Source: Liolophura sinensis
Lineage: Eukaryota; Mollusca; Polyplacophora; Chitonida; Chitonidae
Assembly (NCBI RefSeq): GCF_032854445.1
Contig: NC_088303.1
Span: 22,825,501-22,889,500, forward strand
Length of the DNA stretch: 64,000 nucleotides
Reading direction: 5' to 3'
Positions 11,711 to 24,800 of this stretch are shown here, piece after piece. Position numbers and translations under genes: made by a program. The notes beneath the pieces were generated by a model. The model was not told where the DNA came from and made no database searches. It worked only from the letters and a program-made list of their open reading frames with translations. Positions within the stretch are counted from its first letter, which is position 1. Each line of letters starts with the position of its first letter.

Positions 11711-14374
11711 CACATAAGGTGTATATATATATATAAAAGCTTGTTGAAGTAAAAAAGGTCTGAGCAAATATAAGGTAACGCTTCATGTCGCAAACGCAAC
11801 GTATGAAGCTATTTCTGAGTTTAACAAAGGGATATAGGGCATATTAGTGGATTTCTGTGCCAGAAGAGATGACGATCCTAGGCATTTTCGGACACCGACG
11901 ACTTCCAGGTAAGGGCGTATACTGGAAAAGAGGAGTTGTCTGGCTGAGTTTGAGAAGAAAGAAACCTGATACAAATGCGAGAGTTTATAAAGTAAGTTGA
12001 CCTTACGTATTCTGATTTAACAAAAGCATAACTCAGCACACTTAGGTGGTGCAATTTACAACAATGTGTTGGAATAGTTCAAATGAATACATTTACACAC
12101 AAAGTGTAGGAAAAAACCTCACTGATCGATTTCATCGCAAAGTGAGCCTATACTTAGCTTACGTCTGAGCTCCGTGTCTATTCCTTGCTATGGGAAGGTA
12201 ATGGATATCATCATGTCATCGCAGAACATCAACTAGGGTAAATAACCCAATTGTAATGCCTATTAGAGTAATGTCCCCTTTTTCTGGTCGATTCTATCTG
12301 AAAAAGTTTACCATAGCTACTGCGCAATGTCTGTAAAAAAGTGATATTTGTTTGAGTTAGTTTTTCTTTCACGTTCAACATGCCAAATACATATAAATTA
12401 AATTATGTCTACATTATACAGATGGATGAAATTCTATTCAGTTTTGTCCCACGAAAAAAAAAATATCTCAAAGCTTAGCTGGACGTTCCTACCGTTATAC
12501 ACAGCTTCGCATATTACATTTCCGGCGTTTCAGGAAATCGGTGGATAGTCCAACTCATGTCGAGGGGGTTTTTTTGGTGTTTTTTTTTTTTTTTTTTTTT
12601 TTTGTTTTCTTGTTTTTTTTTTTGTTTGTTTGTTTTTTGGGGGGTTTTTGTGAAATTGTCCGCGTAGAAGTCTATATGAGCGAAGGTGGGCGTTACGGTG
12701 GGAATGTCCAGCTTAGCTTTGGACTGGGTAAAAATGTTTAGAATGAAGTATTTGCTATGATTATAGAGACATAGGAATACCGCAAGTTTGCGTTGTTTAA
12801 ACAAACTTAATGCATCAGTCGTGACAAAGTTATAGGAGGGGCATTTGTTTCCGTTTTAAAGCTCCTGTAGGTCATTGCAATTCGGCCCAATGTTAGCAAA
12901 GCCGAAGCAATCATGCACACAAATAAATATTTCAGGTCATTTGGATTAGGTTTATTTTTGCGGCGATTTACTTTAAAATGGTTGTCACTGTGGTGAAATT
13001 GTGTGAGCTTATGTCTGAAGGATTTCTGTTGATTTTTGAACGGCTGTCATTCCACCGCCAAATAAGGATTGGGTTTTCTACCTATTCATACCCAGCGGCA
13101 GTTTCGTATTTATGCCAGACTAGCTCTGTTTGTTTTCAGCCAATCACAGAAGAGGTGGAGGGAAAATGGCAGCGGCCGATTGAGAGGGGTGTGAAAGTTT
13201 GTAAATAAGTCAAATTCCTCGGCGGTGATGAATAATTATTTTCGCCTATTCTATGTTCAGTTCATTAGGTGAGTTCAGGTGACCGATTATTTGCCTAAGT
13301 TTTGCAATCTGATGTCAAAATACAGGACTGATACACTTTCTTCCTCGGTTTGCGGGCATGTCAGATTACAACAACAACAACAAAACATTCTAAGTCAATC
13401 AACAGCAGAACAAGAAGAGGCGACGATTTATTTTTAATTACTTTGATTGGGAATTTTAGACTTTAGTGTGTTGTCACGTGGTAAAATGGCGTAAATTCAT
13501 TGAAGAAGCAGCTTTTCATAATGAACATCTGAGAAGGAGCCCATTGACTAAGCTACTAGGCTACAGAAACTACTTTGTGGACATTTATCAGGTCACGAGA
13601 TTCAACAAGAGCGCCAGAGGAAAGAAGAAATGCAACCAAGCATGGTGTCCAAGCTCATTTGTTGTGGCTTGTCTTCCCTGTTTGCCCTGACAGATTTGAT
13701 CAGGGCTCAGCAACATGGTTTCCGAGGAGAGAAATAGTACTTGTGATCTTCAGTCTTGTCAAAGAATTACCGGTATACCTGAAAACAAAGTAATTCTTCA
13801 TATAACAAATGTTTCTGGATAGCTTGAAATGTTCTCTTTTTAATTTAGTGGCACCCAGAGATTGATAAATGTCCAGGCCGTAGTTTCTGTGTTACAGTCA
13901 CTGTCTGCCGTCCGGTCTCCCATTCAGGTCTTTAGTCAGGCCCCCTGAGCTACAAATGAGCTCATTCCATTGACGTCTCCAATCTCACTGTCCACAAAGA
14001 CAGAATAACAGTTCTCTGAATTATGTGAACACATGCCTTGCAGTGTGTAGAATGTGGGTATGTATTACATCACACTCACATGAAATAACTTATGAAACAA
14101 GAATGACGCTGACTTGCTAAGACATAAACCAGGACAATTACAAGAACGTATTAGGAGTAGACTCCCACGTCAAGCCGACTTTAGATGTGAAACAGCAAGA
14201 AGACAGTCATGGCCAGTGGAAGAGTAGATTTAATGCTAAATGTCATGAGAGACACAAATTTCCCATTTAAAATTAGGTGATCATCCATGGATTTGCCTAA
14301 AAAAGTTGGTTGCTTTTTACGTCCATACCTTTCCGTGGCATCTGCCGACATATCCATGTTCATGTGTTTTTTTT

Positions 14375-14398
14375 GGGGGGGGGGGGGGGGGGGGGGGG
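14375..14398 (+). repeat. Run of 24 G upstream of RNF207, copy A
   Basis: Uninterrupted G-run preceded by about 12 T, about 210 bp upstream of the first supported RNF207 exon. The run in copy B is shorter (19 G). It could form a G-quadruplex, but the exact length is hard to sequence. Confidence 0.7.
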
Positions 14399-14609
14399 TT
14401 GTACATATTTACATACCCTCTGTAAATCAATGTACAAACTTTCAAGAAACTGGCCCTTGTCCTATTCAAGGATAAACTCTTCATACTCACACAGGTATAT
14501 GGTGCTACATGTACATCCAGTCACATTTTCCATTGTCTTTATTGTCGTCACATGACTTATTGTCGACGTTAAACCCTAAGCAACTCACTCACTCTCATTG
14601 TCTTTGCAG

Positions 14610-16447
14610 GTGTTTCCTACATATCACTGGCTGCTGTCCCACTGCACAAAGACTGACATTGTGACAACACATTGTAGACATGTACCATGATGAACCATGT
14701 CTGGAGAAATCATTCACCAAATGGATAACCTGGCTGATTTTGAGAATGCAACGAAACGAAATCCACTCCTATGTTACCTGTGTAATGAACAGTTTGAGGA
14801 TCCTCGAATTTTCCCTGTTTTCATAGCTTCTGCTCAAAATGTATCCGTGGACATGTGTCTGATGGAAAGATTGTTTGCCCTTTGTGTGGGTAAGTGTCTT
14901 GATTATCTTTGTATCTGCATTTTTTTGCTTATATATAATAATATATCAGTAATATGGTGTTAACAACAAAATTTTCGATTTAAACGCCAGAATTATGATA
15001 CAAAAAATGGTACGAAAGTCCATTGCCAATAGTGCCTGTTCCATGTTTTGAGTTTGTGTTAAGAAATACAAAAGATAGGAGTACAAAAAAGCTCTACCTC
15101 ATGCACGGTTGCCAAATTGTTAGATTTGTTGTCCACTGCCAGTGAGAAGGAGGCCAACCTACAACTAACATGGCGCCCTTCTAAATTTGTATTTCTATGT
15201 TAAGCGAACAGTCATAAGAATAGAGACCATAAAAGTCAATGTTGTTTCTTAGTTTTCTTTTCTTTTAATGTGAGGTCCTGAGGAAAAATAACATGAAGTT
15301 ACATGTACATGGCTGTACAGTGTAGTTGTGTTGTTTTCAGTGGGGTTGCCCAGTTGAAAGAGGATCAGTCTCTTCCACCCAGTGATTCCTTGCTCAAATT
15401 CCTCATTGAGTCTTCCACTGAAGAAAAAGCACTTTGTGCAAACTGTGATAATGTAAGTTTTTTCCTTGTATGTTATTTGTTAATACATTGCCTGTAATTG
15501 CTATAATGTTTTCTGAAATATGCAGAATCAGACCACATGCATGTCCAGTGCTTGTGTTATATTGTTGCCGATAAATGATGGATAAAGATAGGGTATTTTT
15601 GTTGTGAGCTATCATGACATCAGTAGATTGCAGACAGCATATTTTTATATATGTCTCTCCAGATGTATGGAACATGATCACTATATTCGCAAATGTCTGC
15701 CAAAGTTGTGTTTAGCCCAAATCAACTGGATCATTTATCCAGTTCTGTTCAACTGTTTTTTAGCAAACTCACACATTAAAAAGGTTCTGATTGATGTATC
15801 TGCAAATCACAAGAGTTCTGTTTCCATGCAAAATTTATCTCTCAATAACCACTGTCTGTATAGCTCTGAAGTTTCAAGCTGACTACGTTGAAAAAATGCT
15901 ATTTCTGAATCATGCTGATATAGATGGTAACTGAGCCCAAGACCTTACATGTCCTTATTATCCATGATGTTCTCCATCTCGGTTCTCAGGCCAATGGTCA
16001 CATGTTCTTCTGCAATACATGCACCCAGCCACTGTGCGGGATATGTCGTGAGGACACACACAAAGCCAGGATGTTTGCATCTCACGAGATTGTCCTCATG
16101 GCAAAGAGGACCAAGGACATCCATAAACTATGCAGTAAGGAGAACAGCTTCTTCTTGTCATTGAAGTCCGGGTATTGAATGTTTGCAACTGTGGAGCTTT
16201 CACCTCAAAAGCTTATTGCTTAGGGGAACTGATGTATCAGTTAAAGAATGTTCATCAATACAAGAGAATTGAGGATGAATTAATAATTCAAGTCAAAATG
16301 TCAATTTCCTTTAAGCTACATTGTTGATGTTGTATATATATGTGCACACTTCTCTTTTGTTCCAGAATTGCACATTGAACCTTACATAATGTTTTCTACA
16401 GAGAAGAAAGTCATGTTGTGTATCAACTGTTTCAGGGATATGAAGAT
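14610..16447 (+). pseudogene. RNF207: RNF207-like, exons 1-4 only, frameshifted, copy A
   Basis: Second copy of the 5' part of RNF207. Coding segments are 14697-14889, 15341-15452, 15990-16134 and 16366-16447, with a probable 5' UTR from 14610. One C is missing from a CCCC run near 14812-14815 in exon 1, which shifts the frame inside the RING finger just before the third zinc ligand; copy B has the C. Exon 4 has an isoleucine codon where copy B has serine (ATT against AGT). The remaining exons are absent because the sequence enters the minisatellite and then the 200-N gap. The single-base loss in a homopolymer may be a sequencing error on an allelic contig rather than a true mutation. Confidence 0.8.
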
Positions 16448-16471
16448 GTAAGTGGGGATTATTTTGTGTGC

Positions 16472-19400
16472 ACACTTCACTGTCAGACTACATGCATGTC
16501 CAGTGTTTTGTAGACAGCACTTCACCATCAGACTACATGCATGTCCAGTGCTTTGTATACAGCACTTCACCATCAGACTACGTGCTTGTCCAGTGTTTTG
16601 TATACAGCACTTCACCATCAGTACATGCATGTCCAGAGTTTTGTATATAGCACTTCACCATCAGACTTCATGCATGTCCAGTGTTTTGTATATAGCACTT
16701 CATCATCAGACTTCATGCATGTCCAGTGCTTTGTATACAGCACTTCACCATTAGACTACATGCATGTCCAGAGTTATGTATACAGCACTTCATCATCAGA
16801 CTACATGCATGTCTAGAGTTTTGTATACAGCACTTCACCATCAGACTACATGCATGTCCAGTGTTTTGTATACAGCACTTCACCATCAGACTGCATGCAT
16901 GTCCAGAGTTTTGTATATAGCACTTCACCATCAGACTACATGCATGTCCAGTGTTTTGTATACAGCACTTCACCATCAGACTACATGGTTGTCCAGAGTT
17001 TTGTATATAGCACTTCACCATCAGACTACATGCTTGTCCAGAGTTTTGTATACAGCACTTCACCATCAGACTACATGCATGTCCAGTGTTTTGTATACAG
17101 CACTTCACCATCTGACTACATGGTTGTCCAGAGTTTTGTATATAGCACTTCACCATCAGACTGCATGCATGTCCAGTGTTTTGTATACATCACTTCACCA
17201 TCAGACTACATGCATGTCAGTGTTTTGTATATAGCACTTCACCATCAGACTGCATGCATGTCTAGAGTTTTGTATACAGCACTTCACCATCAGACTACAT
17301 GCATGTCTAGAGTTTTGTATTACAGCACTTCACCATAACAGACTACATGCATGTCCAGTGTTTTGTATACAGCACTTCATCATCAGACTGCATGCATGTC
17401 CAGTGTTTTGTATACATCACTTCACCATCAGACTACATGCATGTCCAGTGTTTTGTATATAGCACTTCACCATCAGACTACGTGCATGTCCAGTATTTTG
17501 TATATAGCACTTCACCATCAGACTGCATGCATGTCCAGTGTTTTGTATACATCACTTCACCATCAGACTACATGCATGTCCAGTGTTTTGTATATAGCAC
17601 TTCACCATCAGACCTGCATGCATGTCTAGAGTTTTGTATACAGCACTTCACCATCAGACTACATGCATGTCTAGAGTTTTGTATACAGCACTCATCATCA
17701 GACTACATGCATGTCTAGAGTTTTGTATACAGCACTTCACCATCAGACTACATGCATTGTCCAATGTTTTGTATATAGCACTTCACCATCAGACTGCATG
17801 CATGTCTAGAGTTTTGTATACAGCACTTCATCATCAGACTACATGCATGTCTAGAGTTTTGTATACAGCACTTCACCATCAGACTACAATGCATGTCCAG
17901 TGTTTTGTATACAGAACTTCATCATCAGACTGCATGCATGTCCAGTGTTTTGTATATAGCACTTCATCATCAGACTTCATGCATGTCCAGTGCTTTGTAT
18001 ACAGCACTTCACCATTAGACTACATGCATGTCCAGAGTTATGTATACAGCACTTCATCATCAGACTACATGCATGTCTAGAGTTTTGTAATACAGCACTT
18101 CACCATCAGACTACATGCATGTCCAGTGTTTTGTATACAGCACTTCACCATCAGACTGCATGCATGTCCAGAGTTTTGTATATAGCACTTCACCCATCAG
18201 ACTACATGCATGTCCAGTGTTTTGTATACAGCACTTCACCATCAGACTACATGGTTGTCCAGAGTTTTGTATATAGCACTTCACCATCAGACTACATGCT
18301 TGTCCAGAGTTTTGTATACAGCACTTCACCATCAGACTACATGCATGTCAGTGTTTTGTATACAGCACTTCACCATCTGACTACATGGTTGTCCAGAGTT
18401 TTGTATATAGCACTTCACCATCAGACTGCATGCATGTCCAGTGTTTTGTATACATCACTTCACCATCAGACTACATGCATGTCCAGTGTTTTGTATATAG
18501 CACTTCACCATCAGACTGCATGCATGTCTAGAGTTTTGTATACAGCACTTCACCATCAGACTACATGCATGTCTAGAGTTTTGTATACAGCACTTCACCA
18601 TCAGACTACATGCATGTCCAGTGTTTTGTATACAGCACTTCATCATCAGACTGCATGCATGTCCAGTGTTTTGTATACATCACTTCACCATCAGACTACA
18701 TGCATGTCCAGTGTTTTGTATATAGCACTTCACCATCAGACTACGTGCATGTCCAGTATTTTGTATATAGCACTTCACCATCAGATCTTGCATGCATGTC
18801 CAGTGTTTTGTATACATCACTTCACCATCAGACTACATGCATGTCCAGTGTTTTGTATATAGCACTTCACCATCAGACTGCATGCCATGTCTAGAGTTTT
18901 GTATACAGCACTTCACCATCAGACTACATGCATGTCTAGAGTTTTGTATACAGCACTTCATCATCAGACTACATGCATGTCTAGAGTTTTGTATACAGCA
19001 CTTCACCATCAGACTACATGCATGTCCAATGTTTTGTATATAGCACTTCACCATCAGACTGCATGCATGTCTAGAGTTTTGTATACAGCACTTCATCATC
19101 AGACTACATGCATGTCTAGAGTTTTGTATACAGCACTTCACATCAGACTACATGCATGTCCAGTGTTTTGTATACAGAACTTCATCATCAGACTGCAATG
19201 CATGTCCAGTGTTTTGTATACATCACTTCACCATCAGAATACATGCATGTCCAGTGTTTTGTATACAGCACTTCACCATCAGACTACATGCATGTCCAGT
19301 GTTTTGTATACAGCACTTCATCATCAGACTGCATGCATGTCCAGTGTTTTGTATACAGCACTTCACCATCAGACTACATGCATGTCCAGTGTTTTGTATA

Positions 19401-19573
19401 TAGCACTTCACCATCAGACTACATGCATGTCCAGTGTTTTGTATACAGCACTTCATCATCAGACTACATGCATGTCCAGTGTTTTGTATACAGAACTTCA
19501 CCATCAGACTGCATGCTTGTCCAGTGTTTTGTATACAGAACTTCACCATCAGACTACATGTACATGTATGTCC
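16472..19573. repeat. 45-bp minisatellite in RNF207 intron 4, copy A (~69 units)
   Basis: Tandem array of a 45-bp unit containing cttcaccatcagactacat, gcatgtccagtg and ttttgtatacagca. It starts 24 bp after the exon 4 donor. Because 45 is divisible by 3, long open frames appear on both strands, but they are by-products of the repeat. Units fall into variants (gtccagtg, gtccagag, gtctagag; tatacag or tatatag; accatc or atcatc). A block of about 28 units (1260 bp) is repeated: 16729 onward matches 17989 onward, and 17341 onward matches about 18601 onward. About a dozen single-base indels interrupt the 45-bp register, unlike copy B. Confidence 0.95.
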
Positions 19574-19638
19574 AAACCTGTCTAGGAAGCATGTATTTCA
19601 ACATAATGTTTATGAACAACTTCCAAACAGAAGTATTT

Positions 19639-19838
19639 NNNNNNNNNNNNNNNNNNNNNNNNNNNNNNNNNNNNNNNNNNNNNNNNNNNNNNNNNNNNNN
19701 NNNNNNNNNNNNNNNNNNNNNNNNNNNNNNNNNNNNNNNNNNNNNNNNNNNNNNNNNNNNNNNNNNNNNNNNNNNNNNNNNNNNNNNNNNNNNNNNNNNN
19801 NNNNNNNNNNNNNNNNNNNNNNNNNNNNNNNNNNNNNN
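19639..19838. other. Assembly gap, 200 N
   Basis: Exactly 200 undetermined bases. The round size suggests a fixed placeholder joining two contigs, not a measured distance. Copy A ends at its left edge in mid-intron; a 72-bp minisatellite begins at its right edge, in mid-array. Confidence 0.98.
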
Positions 19839-21805
19839 TGTGTCATCATTAGCAGGCAGTGGACGAAAGATCAATACTTAATGCAGTATTATGTGATGGT
19901 TGGTGCCCTTTGTATCGTCATTAGGAGGTAGTGGATGTAAGATTGACACTTAGTGCAGTATTATGTGATGGCTGGTGCCCTTTGTGTCGTCATTAGGAGA
20001 TAGCGGACGTAAGATCAACACTTAGTGCAGTATTATGTGATGGTTGGTGCCCTTTGTGTCGTCATTAGGAGATAGTGGATGTAAGATCAATACTTAATGC
20101 AGTATTATGTGATGGTTGGTGCCCTTTGTATCGTCATTAGGAGGTAGTGGATGTAAGATTGACACTTAGTGCAGTATTATGTGATGGCTGGTGCCCTTTG
20201 TGTCGTCATTAGGAGGTAGTGGATGTAAGATCGACACTTAGTGCAGTATTATGTGATGGCTGGTGCCCTTTGTGTCGTCATTAGAGATAGTGGACGTAAG
20301 ATCGACACTTAATGCAGTATTATGTGATGGTTGGTGCCCTTTGTATCGTCATTAGGAGGTAGTGGATGTAAGATCAACACTTAGTGCAGTATTATGTGAT
20401 GGCTGGTGCCCTTTGTGTCGTCATTAGGAGGTAGTGGATGTAAGATCGACACTTAGTACAGTATTATGTAATGGCTGGTGCCCTTTGTGTCATCATTAGC
20501 AGGCAGTGGACGAAAGATCAATACTTAATGCAGTATTATGTGATGGTTGGTGCCCTTTGTATCGTCATTAGGAGGTAGTGGATGTAAGATTGACACTTAG
20601 TGCAGTATTATGTGATGGCTGGTGCCCTTTGTGTCGTCATTAGGAGATAGCGGACGTAAGATCAACACTTAGTGCAGTATTATGTGATGGTTGGTGCCCT
20701 TTGTGTCGTCATTAGGAGATAGTGGATGTAAGATCAATACTTAATGCAGTATTATGTGATGGTTGGTGCCCCTTTGTATCGTCATTAGGAGGTAGTGGAT
20801 GTAAGATTGACACTTAGTGCAGTATTATGTGATGGCTGGTGCCCTTTGTGTCGTCATTAGGAGGTAGTGGATGTAAGATCGACACTTAGTGCAGTATTAT
20901 GTGATGGCTGGTGCCTTTGTGTCGTCATTAGGAGATAGTGGACGTAAGATCGACACTTAATGCAGTATTATGTGATGGTTGGTGCCCTTTGTATCGTCAT
21001 TAGGAGGTAGTGGATGTAAGATCGACACTTAGTGCAGTATTATGTGATGGCTGGTGCCCTTTGTGTCGTCATTAGGAGGTAGTGGATGTAAGATCGACAC
21101 TTAATTCAGTATTATGTGATGGCTGGTGCCCTTTGTGTCGTCATTAGGAGATAGTGGACGTAAGATCGACACTTAGTGCAGTATTATGTGATGGCTGGTG
21201 CCCTTTGTGTCGTCATTAGGAGATAGTGGATGTAAGATCAATACTTAATTCAGTATTATGTGATGGCTGGTGCCCTTTGTGTCGTCATTAGGAGGTAGTG
21301 GACGTAAGATCGACACTTAGTGCAGTATTATGTGATGGCTAGAGCCTTTTGTGTCGTCATTAGGAGGTAGTGGATGTAAGATCAACACTTAGTGCAGTAT
21401 TATGTGATGACTGGTGCCCTTTGTGTCGTCATTAGGAGGTAGTGGATGTAAGATCGACACTTAGTGCAGTATTATGTGATGGCTGGTGCCCTTTGTGTCG
21501 TCATTAGGCGGTAGTGGATGTAAGATCGACACTTAGTGCAGTATTATGTGATGACTGGTGCCCTTTGTGTCGTCATTAGGAGGTAGTGGATGTAAGATCA
21601 ACACTTAGCGCTGTATTATGTGATGGCTGGTGCCCTTTGTGTCGTCATTAGGAGGTAGTGGACGAAAGATCAATACTTAGTGCAGTATTATGTGATGACT
21701 GGTGCCCTTTGTGTCGTCATTAGGAGGTAGTGGATGTAAGATCAACACTTTGTGTAGTAGATGGTTGGTGCCCTTTGTGTTGCCATCAGGAGGTAGTGGA
21801 CGCAA
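19839..21805. repeat. 72-bp minisatellite with 9-unit higher-order repeat
   Basis: About 27 tandem copies of a 72-bp unit containing cgtcattaggaggtagtgg, atgtaagatcgacacttag, tgcagtattatgtgatgg and ctggtgccctttgtg. The first nine units (19839-20485) recur almost exactly at 20486-21132, including a rare variant catcattagcaggcagtgg. The offset is 647 bp, nine units minus one deleted base at about 20283. The last units decay toward 21805. The array already starts at the gap edge, so its true length is unknown. It probably lies in Wnt4 intron 2. Confidence 0.93.
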
Positions 21806-24800
21806 GATCAACACAAGATTTGGACACAGAAATGTTTAACACATGTTTGTTTAACACAAATGTTTGTACGTTAGTGGCATTTTGTGAAGCGTATGTATGG
21901 TTTGTCTGTAAGTTCATGGTACAAGGGTAAAGAATAATCTTCAAGTAAATTTGTAGCAAGTTTCAGAGTTTTGATAGATCTACTATTGTGCTGTCGGCTG
22001 CCATACCCAGTTGTGTCTCTTTAAAGTAAGAGTCATATCAGGTACAAACCAACACACACTATGGAGCTTCCCGTTTTTCCTTTTACGTTGCATATAGAAG
22101 TGTAGCCCATTCATGTTTGATAATTCTGTTCTTTTTGAATGCATATGTTTGGATTCCAAGGTATGTATATATACACATGCATGACGGGCGGTTTGCTTTT
22201 TGTACATGTCTTATTAGGGACTGTAAATTCCAGATGAAAAGCGACGTGAATGTTGAGTACAAAAGAGAAGGTCTCTATCTCGAACACCTCAGAGTGTCAT
22301 TGTACCAACAAGGTGCGCGGAACGATGTAAGTACATACTGGATTCATCACACCCACAAAGGACGTGACAATCGGCCTTTTTGCATCGGTACATTTAAAAT
22401 CAAATTATGTTTGCCTTTTATCGAAAAACTCGTTACAGGGTTCCTGCTAAGATGGGAAACCCAGCGTTAAAGATGATTTTATTACAACAATAATTTGACC
22501 GCGTTGGTTAATGTGATACGAAAGGTCGCGAAGAGCAAACAGTTCCCGGCCTCTTCCGCGCTGAGACTGAGGTCTGGCGGGACGCTCCTCCGGGCCATCC
22601 AGAGCCTCTGTCACGACATACCCAATGGACACCCGAACCCGAGGGCTGAAGAGACATAAGAGTAGTATAGGCCCTAGGCTTTTCAAAGATCTAACGGCAG
22701 ACAAAAGCATCTCCCTCTAACCTCGTAAACTACCACACAACATTTGGCTTTCTCGTCGACCAGTGAGAATTGATAGGCGACACGCTTGTTGAAACCGACC
22801 CAAAACGTGCTGGGCACACCACCCAGTTTTTCCTCTACAAAACAAGCCCCGTTCATTGATGCAAAGAGGTGGAAAATATCCATGTTGTTGTTGCAGTTAA
22901 ATCAGTGTTTCAAGGGTTTGAAATCGCCTGAAACGTAGACCGGTCAAATCAAGACTCGTCTTGGGGTTTCCACTCACATCGACCTTTGATTTCTACCCTC
23001 AAACTCAAAGTCCACACTCTGAACTGATTTCTACAATTCATACTTTCCACTTCAGGTCATCTCTTTCAAACTTTATATCAGTTCAGATTGTTACCATCCA
23101 GATTAAATTTTGCGACCATTCAATTTCAGTTTGTCAATTTATTACATTGCAATCTGCTTTTAAAAATCCTTCTCAGTGTAATCTGCTGAGATGGCAATTC
23201 TGAGCATCGCTAAGTTGATTTGCATATTATTCAACCCAACGTGTAGTGGCGACGTCATTGTATAAGGGACGTTACTACATCACCATGAGATCGAAGTGCT
23301 GTAGTACATATAGCGCTTTAACTCAGAAAAAAACGGCATTGCCTTATGTGGCTTGTTAGCGCTGGCAATCAAAGCCCCAGGTCCGGAAGAATTTCGGTCT
23401 GGCTTACCGCATGCTCACAGAGTCGTCAGGACTGTCAGTATTTCTCTAACATTTCCATGCAGTTCCTCCAGGCAAAAACCACAGATCATTCTAACTTGGC
23501 TTGGCGGCGAAAAGCCGGCCTGTTGTTGTTGTTTTCATATCCATACCTTTAACCTTAGCTTATCCATTGCCTAAGGATCTGAGATAAAACAACGGGAATC
23601 TGACGACATCAGATAGAGTGCAAATATATCCCCCCCTAACATCCCCACCCCCAGGCAAGTCACGTGCCCAGGCAAGGCTGAAACAATACTGTGAAGGTAA
23701 CACGGTGCACTGGTTGGACATGTTGTTTCATTCAGTATTTAATTATATTAGAACTTAAATTAAGTCGTTTTTATCTATGATTACGTGTGAATAGCCATAT
23801 GCCAGATATACCTAAAAGAATATGTTTCTGGGGCTATAGTAATATATCAAGGCATAAGGAAAGTTGGGCATCACCAATCTATTTTATATCAGATTGACAG
23901 CGGTTTTAATATCTTGATGACTTACATTATATTTTTTAAATTTATCTTTCACTGAGAATGTAATTAAACAAACCATCAACAGTCTTTGAACTTCAGTGCG
24001 GCGCAAATCAGAAAGCCTTCCTATTACGCAACAAATATGAGGGACATATAATGACAAAATGCAAACAGATATGGGCCGAAAATAGTTTATATTTTATGTG
24101 ATATCCTGCATTACAGTTTAAATTTCTTTGTAACCAACAGAAAATTAACTTACCCGTTATAATAAACAAACCGATAAAATTGCAATGAAGTCCCTCGATC
24201 CCCCACCCCCACCACCCACACACCCACCTAATTACTGTTGGTTATCGTAAAAGAAGGAATCTAGACATAATAATACCATGGATTCAGGAATTAAGGCCGA
24301 TATTTAATCCTCGCGTACGGTCAACAATACATAGATCGAGATTTATTTCTTTTATATGTATTTATCTCCATCTATATCTGTTGCTGTCCATATGGACTAC
24401 ACTGCTTCAAAAGAAAATATTGAATCTGCCTTTTCGCGGTAAATAAAGATCAACGAACCAGCCGCTTGGATATAACACAGCGGAGGCATCCAAACGCCGG
24501 CGGAAAGTAAACAGTCTCCAGGGACTATATCTTTCAACGCGGAATTACACAGACAAGCCTGTTTACATATCACTCTGGAGATAACTGGTCTTGAGTGTTG
24601 TCATGAATTTGGTATATTAGCTGTAGACTCAAACGGCCAACATGTGCTTCCTATCTGAGCCACCTTGCATATCCCCGAATATTTGAGAGTCGTAAATCTT
24701 GGCTCATCCCTCGTTTAAGACGGATTGCCAAGCACTGGAGGGTTTACGGGTTCACGGTCTCCACCAGACGTACATATTGTTTGTGCGCAAGTGCAGCCTG

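Larger units (their letters stand above)
3494..14609. other. Intergenic region between Wnt4 and RNF207, copy A
   Basis: About 11 kb between two divergently transcribed genes. It contains a GC-rich block at about 4000-4250, a C-run at 4559-4572, a GC-balanced block at about 6480-7020, SINE copies, an inverted-repeat element at 9389-9960, a long T-tract at about 12570-12640 and a 24-base G-run at 14375-14398. I recognise no protein-coding exon here. Short open frames are not supported by splice sites or family similarity. Confidence 0.7.
1..19638. repeat. Duplicated segment, copy A
   Basis: This segment aligns collinearly with 26544-45115. Position 1 matches 26544, and the coordinate offset drifts from 26543 to about 26774 near RNF207 exon 1 through small indels, then falls to about 25480 because the 45-bp array is longer in copy A. 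Homology continues to the last base before the 200-N gap. Differences are scattered substitutions, microsatellite length changes and single-base indels, many of the latter inside the 45-bp array. It may be the alternative haplotype left in the scaffold or one half of a tandem duplication; the window cannot settle which. The left edge is cut by the window, not by the end of homology. Confidence 0.95.

Noticed and set aside
19156-19931. Open frames spanning the N gap
   Set aside because: They are artefacts of reading undetermined bases as open codons.
16472-21805. CRISPR-like array
   Set aside because: The repeats are directly adjacent without unique spacers, and the genome is eukaryotic.
22447-22883. 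Two minus-strand open frames as a two-exon gene
   Set aside because: The first starts with a fair ATG context, but the available donor and acceptor phases do not join the frames, and neither is recognised. Kept only as a note.
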